Below, in pieces: positions 55,706 through 64,000 of a stretch of DNA of 64,000 bases; the first letter of the stretch is position 1, and the number at the start of each line of letters is the position of its first letter. A program made the translations under genes and the position numbers. The stretch lies in assembly GCA_907163375.1 (NCBI GenBank), contig CAJQUW010004613.1:868001-932000 (forward strand), given 5' to 3'. Origin of the DNA: Prostheceraeus crozeri. Its lineage: Eukaryota > Platyhelminthes > Polycladida > Euryleptidae. Under the pieces are notes generated by a model. The model was not told the DNA's origin. It was given only the letters and a program-made list of their open reading frames with translations, and did no database searches.

Positions 55706-58700
55706 GTCATTCCACATCAAAACGGCAAATTTCGGGAAAAGTGAGTGGCGAAGGTTCTCAGATTTTCTTGAAATTCACATATTTTCATCATTTGGGTCCA
55801 TCTAGATGAAATCCAAAATATTTCGGAAATATTCCATCGGGATGGTCACTTGCGTGGCCTTGACTTATTCGAATTTTTCTATTTTTAGAGACTTTATGAA
55901 AAATCATATACATCTTTCACGGCCTATGTACATCGCCGAAGTTGAGAAAAATTCTTCTTGGACTGCTTAATTGATGCCCAACCATAGATTTTCCAAGCGG
56001 AATTCATAACTTTTTCGCTGGCAGAAAATTTCTATGGGCCCTCAAAAAAGCCAAAATTTTCAGAAAATTTTTGAAAAATCGAATTTTCAAGCATTTCTTA
56101 AAAAATGCAAAAGTAATTTTGCGGTCCCTTCTTCCGCAGGCGACTACAAATACATCCAAATGATCATACAAAAATATTTGAAAAGTCACCAGGGATCGGG
56201 AAAGTGGTTTTTGAATCTCAAATTGTGAACAATATTCAATTTTTGACATCTTTGACTCAGTCGTGACAATTTCTCGCAGTAGCTGGGCCAATTCTGATAG
56301 GTCGAGTGTTTTGCGCTTCACATCATCTATCTGAAACTGTAATCAGAAGTAACTTTTTCCACCCAGAAGTATGATTTTTTGAATTTGAAAATGTGGTAGA
56401 ATTAGATAGATTTTGTGCTGCTACTATCAAATTTATAAGTAGTATGTGCTCTGTTATTAGCAGATTTAACCTCAATGAAAGGATATACTCGATGACTGAA
56501 GGAAATAAGTTGATTTATTATTGTGACTCATATTTTTAAAGTAAAATATTTCAACTTAGTTAACTCTTGTACCTATTTCAAATCTAGGAAAATATTTTTC
56601 AGAATTATCATGACCTGTAAAATCCTCTGCAGTTAACTAGTGTTGGTTCTTCAATTTTCTTCGCAATGTCCTACCTTGGATATCTGTGAATATCGGTAGA
56701 CTTGGAGTACCGGAAATATGATCCTGCTCTGGCTAGCGTACTGACTTCAGTCATATTTTCACCGATCGAAATTCTTTGTCCAGGATATTGATCGCTTAAT
56801 TAATCGACAGAGACCCAATCATTTTGTCGAGTAATTTTCTTCTTTATTCAAATGAGAAGTAAGTGAATAAAAATCGGTGTTATGTCTTATTTGGTTTATA
56901 ATAAGCTTACTATTCTTTTATCTTAGAAAGGTCAGATTAAAATGATCTACTTCTTCATTTTATATATTATGGCTTAATCCGGCACAATCTGCCGTCGACG
57001 AATTTTTCTAGCATTCATGATGGACAGGTGTAATTCATGGAGGACAAGGTGAATTATAGACACTTGCGAGGAAAAGCTTTCCTTGGTAGTTGTTTCTTCG
57101 AAGTGGGCGTTCAATGTCTTGAGCAGTTCAGCCGATTTGATTTCTGATCTCAACACGTATATCTCCAATAGGCTTAAGTTTCCAATGCATGTAATTATAA
57201 GCTATTTTTCGCCCTTTCGAGCCGAGCTGTTGAGTCTTTTTTTGGACGAAGCGCATCGTAAACTGTAGCCAAATAGTTTCGTGCTTGTTTCAAGTCTTAG
57301 GACATTTCCTGCTATTCAGTTATAGCGATTAAAAATTGATGGTCTCTTTCATGCATTTATCCAACCATGCAGTGTGCGAGGAATATAGGCCCGTACAAAA
57401 TATTTATAAATTTTCAAGCATGCTGCTTGGTTTAGACTGAGTCACGGTAGTTTAGATGCCGTGTGTGTGAAGGATTCCCAGAAATTTTCGGCTGGTCGTT
57501 TCTGGAAATTGCGAATAACATTACCGCAAAAAAATCTCATTTATTCATCAAATTTGAAGTTCAAAAGTATTCGTCGAGAAGACTAATTTAGGGAGATCCA
57601 AGAAGTAGCTGATGCTAATACACACCCACTCTCAGTAAAGGCATGAAATAACTGGGATACAATTTTATCAAGCTGTAATTGTGGAAAGACTCAATAAACG
57701 CTTGCACCAGAAACCATAAGTAGTGCGTGATTACTTACCGGTGTATAAATAGAAATTGTGTAGATGTTTACCGATTATCTTACGAGCTTCTGATTATGAT
57801 CGCTTTTATTAATGAATAATTGCCGCGACTCTAACAGTATCCGCGAACTTCTTGCCCAAGTATTTTCTGGCGAGAGACACTTATGATCTGTTTACCGGCT
57901 TCACGTGTTGATTTGATGAATGTAGGAAGTTTTTAAGCAATTCGGTCAGAGGTCGCCTTTTGCCTCTCAAAAAATTCAGAAAATTTAACTGCCTTTCAAA
58001 TAATAAAGGGAAAATGTGAAGCGTGTTTCAACATTTAACTGTTTAGAGATGCAATCAAAGCTCTTATTAAGACCGTGAATGAGTCAAGACCTTGCAGGCT
58101 ATAATATACGATGCCTTAAATAACACAAATTGAGAGCGTGATCAAGGATGGGATAGAAAACATAGGTCGAACATATAATACAACCGAGTTCGAATTACCG
58201 AGTTTCGACAATAAAAGAATAGTATCTTTTAATAACAAAGCACATACTACTTATAAATTTGATAGTAGCAGCACAAAATCTATCTAATTCTACCACATTT
58301 TCAAATTCAAAAAATCATACTTCTGGGTGGAAAAAGTTACTTCTGATTACAGTTTCAGATAGATGATGTGAAGCGCAAAACACTCGACCTATCAGAATTG
58401 GCCCAGCTACTGCGAGAAATTGTCACGACTGAGTCAAAGATGTCAAAAATTGAATATTGTTCACAATTTGAGATTCAAAACCACTTTCCCGATCCCTGGT
58501 GACTTTTCAAATATTTTTGTATGATCATTTGGATGTATTTGTAGTCGCCTACGGAAGAAGGGACCGCAAAATTACTTTTGCATTTTTTAAGAAATGCTTG
58601 AAAATTCGATTTTTCAAAAATTTTCTGAAAATTTTGGCTTTTTTGAGGGCCCATAGAAATTTTCTGCCAGCGAAAAAGTTATGAATTCCGCTTGGAACAT

Positions 58701-58984
58701 CTATGGTTGGGCATCAATTAAGCAGTCCAAGAAGAATTTTTCTCAACTTCGGCGATGTACATAGGCCGTGAAAGATGTATATGATTTTTCATAAAGTCTC
58801 TAAAAATAGAAAAATTCGAATAAGTCAAGGCCACGCAAGTGACCATCCCGATGGAATATTTCCGAAATATTTTGGATTTCATCTAGATGGACCCAAATGA
58901 TGAAAATATGTGAATTTCAAGAAAATCTGAGAACCTTCGCCACTCACTTTTCCCGAAATTTGCCGTTTTGATGTGGTATACCCT
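55706..58984. mobile_element. 3.3-kb element with ~755-bp terminal inverted repeats
   Basis: The left arm (about 55706-56463) and right arm (about 58237-58984) are reverse complements with only a few differences by eye, about 99% identity. The outermost bases read tatagggtcattccacatc and, from the right, tatagggtataccacatc; a TA (or TATA) flanks both. The 1.77-kb core (56464-58236) is AT-rich and has only short frames (such as 56974-57168, minus) without motifs, so it is non-autonomous. Superfamily unassigned. Arms this long and this similar imply a young insertion or gene conversion between arms. Confidence 0.9.
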
Positions 58985-61280
58985 ATAGTATTTTTTCTGA
59001 AAGATGTGATGTCTAGCACTTACGCAAAGAGATAATCGAGTGGCATTTCTTGACTACAAACAATGATCAGAGGAGCGTCTAGACCAGGATGGAGTGAACT
59101 CATCTGTTGAGTCTGGTTTACAGAGAATTCATGTCTTGGGGTCGCTCCAACCGCTTCATGTTTATCAAAAGATCAGTCAACTTGTTTTTCCCATAAGCGT
59201 GTCCAAGACAGTTCCACCATCGCCATGGCATTTCTTTGCTTGGTGTGTCGCTGTCTGACTCTTTCGGTTGGTGAGTCCACATCTGCCTAGTTGTCCGACC
59301 AGTCTCCCAATGTCTTGGAGTGTTGTTTCGAGCTCGTGCCTGCTTCATCCCTCAACAGTTGTTTGTACTTTATATTCTTTATAGGTTCGTCCTGGAATGG
59401 AATTTTGCTCACACGCTTGATCATCAGGTCCTCAGAGCGGTTGAGTTGTGAGTTATCCTTTTATTTTACTGTTACACAATGATTTAGTTATTATTTGCAT
59501 TCCTTTATCATTCCCACATTTCTTCCATTTTCTGCTTTTTAGCCTTAAATCTTATGGTGAGGGACACTTATGGAGTATAGGCTCGTCCTTTTCCTTCAAG
59601 CTTTGATTTCAAAAACCTCAATTATCCCCACGTTTATGCTTCCGGAAGAATAAATACTGAAAATGTGAAAGTTTACGCGGAAGACCGTCTAATTTCAATA
59701 CTTTCGACTGCTCACAATAAAGTAAGAAGGATTAGGATGCAGCTGAAAAAGAAAAAGAATTGTTGAGAAGCAATGTGGAAGACGATTAAAACGAAGAACA
59801 GGCGAGGGCATCAGATGTTGCCAGCATGTAAAATGTTATTGAGTGTGTCGTCAGATCTTTCAATGTATTATTGCTCAGAATCTGAAAGTCTTAATTTGTT
59901 AAATTACAGTGTATATAGGCTACTCAATTCGGTAGGATTGTAGAAAATTTAGTGGATTTTAATAAGTCAGTTCAGTTTTCAAAAATCGGCGGTAGAATGT
60001 TTGGCTTCAATACGAAGAGAGGTTGTTAAACTGTAACAACTGACACATAAATATTTGAAAAAGCTGTTATCGTGTGATTATTTTATTGCTAGCTTCATAG
60101 CGTGTTTCATCTGTCTTCCGGCATATAAGCTGATAGAATTAATTTCACGTCTGAAGCTGGCAATAAAAATAAAAAAGAAAATTTCACAATTTTAAGCAAG
60201 AAAAATCATTTGAAATATTATTTTGTATGGAGACATTTCTCGGTGAAGAAGGCGATCAATTGAAAAATGTGATAACTATACATGCTGATTGATCCCGTTC
60301 CCCCTGGCCAGTCACGAAGTCGAACCCTAGTTAGTATGGATGATACATAGATGTATAGAGATCACTATAAGTATTGATGAAAATGTATACTTTGCTTCGA
60401 AATCACTGCATTATTTGTTTCAAATGTATGTATAGATGGTCCTCACATTTCAACAGTCATTCACCAAAATTTCAAATATTTTGATAATGCGCAAATTCAA
60501 TTTAGCAATTTGTACTAAGTCCAAGTTTGTCTTTAACAAAAATAGTTGAATGACTGTTATGTGCGGTAGCAAGTACACCATACTTTATAAGATTAAGTTA
60601 CAAGTACTTAAAGAACTGAAAAACTTTCAAATATTAATTTTCTAAAATCATTTCAAAATCCGGAAAATGTATTTGAAAGGCCTCGCGAAAACATCAATGT
60701 ACCGGTGCTCTCAGATGCATGCATGTTCTATTCAATTTGGGTGAATGTTAGTTGATTGCAAGTCAATTTTTGGAAGGACAGTCTAAAGCATCATTTAGTT
60801 TGCTATGCATCAGTAGTCAGTGCATTTGTGTCGGAGTGTAAAGCTCCACTCCGGTGTTTCGGGAGTAAGGATGCAAACATTGACTACCTGATCCCCCGCT
60901 CCACTTTTTGTGTATAATAATAATAAGAAAAAAAGTAGGGGTTGCTTTCACGGAAAGTTTTTTAGTCGAATCAACCTCACGAGAAAACTTTCCCAAACTC
61001 TGTCTTTGAATTCACCAAATTAACTGAATTTTGGACAAATCACGGCAAACTTTTGATATGCATCATTACGCGAATTCAGATATCATAGCATGAATTGAGA
61101 GTTCAGCGAAATATTTCGCAGAAGAGCACAATTATTGAATATTCTTGTATAAAGTGTACATATCGATTTTAGTCCTGTACAGCTTTTATTTCCTTCTCTG
61201 CAGTTCAGAGTGTTGATATCTATGTTATCAATTTTCATTTTGTGTCCATATCCAGTTTGACAAGTGCTCATCATTTACTA
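58985..61280. other. mostly unrecognised, one possible LINE remnant
   Basis: A minus-strand frame at 59118-59348 contains WRWWNCLGHAYGKNKLTDLL, which resembles the RRWxWLGHVLR signature near the end of some LINE proteins, but nothing else of a LINE is visible. The rest is AT-rich and has no supported feature. Confidence 0.35.
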
Positions 61281-61289
61281 GTTTGCCAG

Positions 61290-61380
61290 TCACATTCATT
61301 TTATATGCACCTGACGAAGGCTTCGGCCGAAAATTTGTGCGTTGCAATAAATTGATTTTTCGAGTTCCGCGTATTCTTTT
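61290..61380 (+). mobile_element. PLE-type tail with hammerhead-like core
   Basis: At 61311-61332 the sequence reads CTGACGA, GGC-TTCG-GCC stem-loop, GAAAA, fitting the CTGANGA...GAAA hammerhead boxes with a UUCG-capped stem. It is followed by gtgcgttgcaataaattg, a type of phrase found at the 3' ends of Penelope-like elements. No protein part is recognisable upstream. Confidence 0.5.
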
Positions 61381-61865
61381 GGCAATTGACATAACTCGAT
61401 GGCTAACATAATCAATGATTAAATGTGGAGCGAACACTATGTTCAAGCCTTTTGGCAAGAGTGACTATGTGCTACATGGGGAAGGAATCGTTGAATGCGT
61501 ATTCTGTCGCAATTAGAACGAAATGTTGGAAAGTCGAAGCGTGAATTAAATATCGGTGTCGCTTCTATTCTAAATATATCAATACATGAATATTTACCTA
61601 AACGACTTTCGCGTGTTTTGCATATTATAGATGAAGTGACTACATTAAAAGAGACTTTTTTCACTACAGGAGATTGCATATATAAAAATATTTTCAATTA
61701 TGTTGTCTTGAATCCTTCCCATCCACTTCGCACATTTTCTCTCAACCGTGACTTCATTACCACCATGAAAATGCAAATTGAAACGTCCTAAGACGAGTAC
61801 AGAACGTTCTTCAAATTCTTTTATTATGCATTGTTCTTGATTTACATCAGCATTTTAAGATAGTA

Positions 61866-63000
61866 CAGGGTTATTCAAAAATAATGACCCTATTTCAAAC
61901 CGCTATATCCTCGCAACGAAAAGGAGTATTGCATTCAAACAAAAACTCGATTGTTCCGCAAATCATGAACTTTTATTTGTTGCATTACAAGTTTTCAATA
62001 TGGCCACCATGGGTGGCACGGACAAGATCTAAACGAAAAGACAGTTCATCCCATACGCTATTCAACATTACTGCTGTCACTGAGTCGATCGCTGTCCTTA
62101 TCCGTTGCTTGAGATCTTGCAAATTGGTTGGCAATGGTGGAACGTACACTCGATCCTTGATGCAACCCCATAAGAAGAAGTCGCATACAGAAAGATCTGG
62201 GGATCTGGCAGGCCAAGAGTTCAGTGCGTAGTCCCGGTCACTAATTCTCCCAATCCATCTATCCGGCAAGTTTTCATTCAGGAAAGCGCGGACTTGCAGA
62301 TGCCAGTGAGGGGGCGCTCCATCCTGTTGGAAAATGTACTCATCCGAATCTGCATTCAATAATGGAAATAACCATGTCTGCAGCATTTCCAGATAGCTTT
62401 TCCCAGTTACGGTTTTACCTTCAAAGAAGAAGGGACCGTAAACTTTGTCCTGGGACACAGCGCAGAAGACATTCACTTTTGGGGAATCTCTGATGTGTTC
62501 CAACGTCTCATGAGGAGGCTCTGTTCCCCATATACGGGCATTGTGGCGGTTGACATGACCACTGAGATGAAAAGTGGCTTCATCACTGAAAATAACGCTC
62601 GAAAGGAATGACTCGTCTTCCTCTACCATTTCCATTATCCACTCACAAAATTGTTCCTTGTACCTCTTGTCATCGTCGCTTAATGCTTGGACCAATTTCA
62701 GCTTGTATGGCTTGAAATTCAAGCGTCTTCTAAGCACTCTCCAGACCGTAGGTTGTGGAATTTCAAGTTCACAACTGCTTTGATTTGTTGATTGTCGCGG
62801 GTTTCTCAAATAAGCAGCATGGATTCCAGCTACTTGCACACCAATTCACGCACCTCGATGCATCAACATGAACAATTGTGACATCGCATATAAAACTTCA
62901 TGATATGCGGAACAATCGAGTTTTTGTTGGAATGCAATACTCCTTTTCGTTGCGAAGATATAGCGGTTTGAAATAGGGTCATTCTTTTTGAATAACCCTG
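61866..63000 (-). mobile_element. mariner-type element with ~110-bp inverted ends
   Basis: 1135 bp starting CAGGGTTATTCAAAAATAATG and ending with its complement, flanked by TA at 61864-61865 and 63001-63002. The inverted repeats run for about 105-115 bp with only a few mismatches (through gattgttccgca), much longer than the ~30 bp of classical mariners. It carries one minus-strand transposase frame. The high similarity of the ends and nearly open frame suggest a fairly recent insertion. Confidence 0.93.
61985..62839 (-). pseudogene. mariner/IS630-type transposase, DD41D spacing, N-terminus missing
   Basis: A 284-codon frame holds QPTVWRVLRRRLNFKPYKLK, the first catalytic block SVIFSDEATFHLSGHVNR, VNVFCAVSQDKVYGPFFFEG, the second block IFQQDGAPPHWHL, and the third block WPARSPDLSVCDFFLWG, ending RATHGGHIENL. 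Forty-one residues separate the second and third Asp, a DD41D spacing as in rosa/Visitor-type elements rather than the DD34D of mariner. The frame closes upstream at a stop just before 62839, and only about 50 bp remain to the inverted repeat. The N-terminal helix-turn-helix (~60-100 residues) is therefore deleted and the element is probably non-autonomous. Confidence 0.9.
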
Positions 63001-63002
63001 TA

Positions 63003-63263
63003 TTTTTTAATGAAAAAGTTTTTTAAATGGTAATTTTTCAATTAATATTATTTTTTAATTTAAGATATCATTTTTATGTATTTTTTAAATTATTTTTAAT
63101 TTTTTTAATTTTATCCATTGTATTATTTATCATGTGCTCACCGCCTTTGTACAGCAAAAGAAGACCATTCTATTCCATGAAATATCATGCGATGTATGCC
63201 TAGTGACTTGCAATTAGCAAGAATAAGTCATAATGCCGTCATATGTTGATAAGTATTAAGTAC
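63003..63263. other. AT-rich non-coding sequence
   Basis: Poly-T and tttttaa-rich stretch at 63003-63120 and no recognised feature after it. Confidence 0.5.
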
Positions 63264-63474
63264 CTCATCATAAAATTATAAAACTTTCCCGGGATCCGTG
63301 CGGTAAAGTAAATCAAAATTTCCCGATCTCCGGAAATTAATGAAAACACACTTCTATCTCGAATTATATGGCTAATCCATTTGATCCAAATAAATTGCAC
63401 ATCTGAATTTGACTTGAATACATCGGAATTGCCTCGTGGCATCGAAGGGGAGACTACGCTGGAGCATGAATGAC
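63264..63474 (-). CDS. candidate host exon, unrecognised protein
   Basis: A 211-nt minus-strand stretch between a good acceptor (cagcttttcatag) and a gtactt donor is open throughout: HSCSSVVSPSMPRGNSD, then IWIKWISHIIRDRSVFSL, ISGDREILIYFTARIPGKF. Composition and splice context look like a real exon of a single-copy gene rather than a transposon, but I recognise no family and find no partner exon. It could also be a chance frame. Confidence 0.3.
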
Positions 63475-64000
63475 CTATGAAAAGCTGAAAAATGCTCATC
63501 AATGATGTATTCTTTAACAAGAAGAGATCTACGTGAAATTGCGTGAGATGCTGTTCCATTATTGTGTAGACCTATTGCATAGGATGATTAATCGTCCAGT
63601 TCATCTGATCGACGACAGGATCGTGGATACCGCGGACTATGAAATACATTAGGCCTGTACATGTGCGAAGCTGTTGCTGCGACAGACATGCAGTAGCCCA
63701 CATAAAAACTGAATTATTGTAACTATACGAGTATGTTTGTAATACAATCAACTGCACGATCCGATCTTTTCAAAATTACTTATGTTCTTCGATTGCCTAC
63801 ATTAAATTAATCGTTGCCCTGCTGTCATTCAAAAGCTTTTTTTATAGAATTCAAGCTTATACTCCTGTATAAGTGTTAGATTTTAATGGTAAAACTTCTT
63901 TCGAAAAGCAAAGGCAACTATATGAGTGAAATTCAAGTCGCTGTAGGACATATGTAGCATACAGGTTGCGACATAAAAATGTGACTAAATTTTCATGCAT
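63475..64000. other. no recognised feature
   Basis: Short frames only, to the window edge. Confidence 0.4.

Noticed and set aside
55706-58984. Polinton because of the long inverted ends
   Set aside because: Far too small, no matching 6-bp duplication, and no polymerase, integrase or capsid gene.
60835-60905. tRNA-like fold around ggagtgtaaagctccactcc
   Set aside because: Only a short hairpin; no acceptor stem, T-arm or anticodon arm of tRNA geometry.
61495-61791. 98-codon plus-strand frame as a gene
   Set aside because: No recognisable motif, no splice context, and composition like the surrounding AT-rich DNA.

Overview
This window is AT-rich, intron-bearing invertebrate-type animal DNA. 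I cannot name the species. It contains one recognisable host gene, spread over large introns on the minus strand, in a dense mixture of transposable elements: hAT, mariner/Tc1, a Mutator-like MITE, LINE fragments, and a cluster of Penelope-like elements (PLEs). No rRNA, tRNA, CRISPR array or bacterial operon was seen. EN+ PLEs (GIY-YIG type) with hammerhead-like tails, ZBED/hAT transposases and long introns all fit an invertebrate metazoan.

Host gene (about 3.3-14.0 kb, minus strand): four exons, plus one tentative exon, join in phase at good splice sites and read as the RecA-like fold of Elongator subunit ELP4. They include a 36-nt micro-exon carrying the Gly-rich loop. The introns hold a LINE fragment framed by inverted repeats (5.36-6.97 kb), two non-autonomous hAT elements (8.07-9.12 and 11.87-12.73 kb) and a LINE 3' remnant (11.2-11.5 kb). 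A hAT fossil occupies 0-2.2 kb. A possible second host exon lies at 63.3-63.5 kb.

14-28.8 kb: degenerate tandem repeats; a 4.8-kb element with CAGGGCTGCC ends that carries a nested 1.5-kb hAT MITE (a second copy at 25.8 kb serves as a natural empty site); GGGCCCC minisatellites; a long inverted repeat with a 69-bp palindrome inserted in one arm; and a broken mariner at 27.5-28.8 kb.

28.9-40.8 kb: a PLE cluster. It has two nearly identical full-length units plus a third, truncated unit in tandem on the minus strand, facing plus-strand 5'-truncated fragments across (TA)n tracts. An unclassified transposon protein (36.9-37.7 kb), a decayed Tc1 element (38.1-39.4 kb) and another PLE remnant (40.3-40.8 kb) follow.

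41.9-54.1 kb: hAT territory. This holds a decayed minus-strand copy; a 2.1-kb hAT with a perfect 8-bp target duplication containing a MULE-like MITE with a 9-bp duplication; a satellite of five ~186-bp units; a very decayed hAT-like stretch; and a hAT with a single open 597-codon frame inside inverted hammerhead-bearing arms.

55.7-63.0 kb: a 3.3-kb element with ~755-bp, almost identical terminal inverted repeats, a PLE tail, and a compact mariner-type element (DD41D spacing) with ~110-bp terminal repeats. The strongest unusual signals are the repeated hammerhead-like motifs tied to PLE tails and (TA)n tracts, the LINE fragment framed by an inverted copy of its own 3' tail, and the several nested insertions that can be ordered in time.
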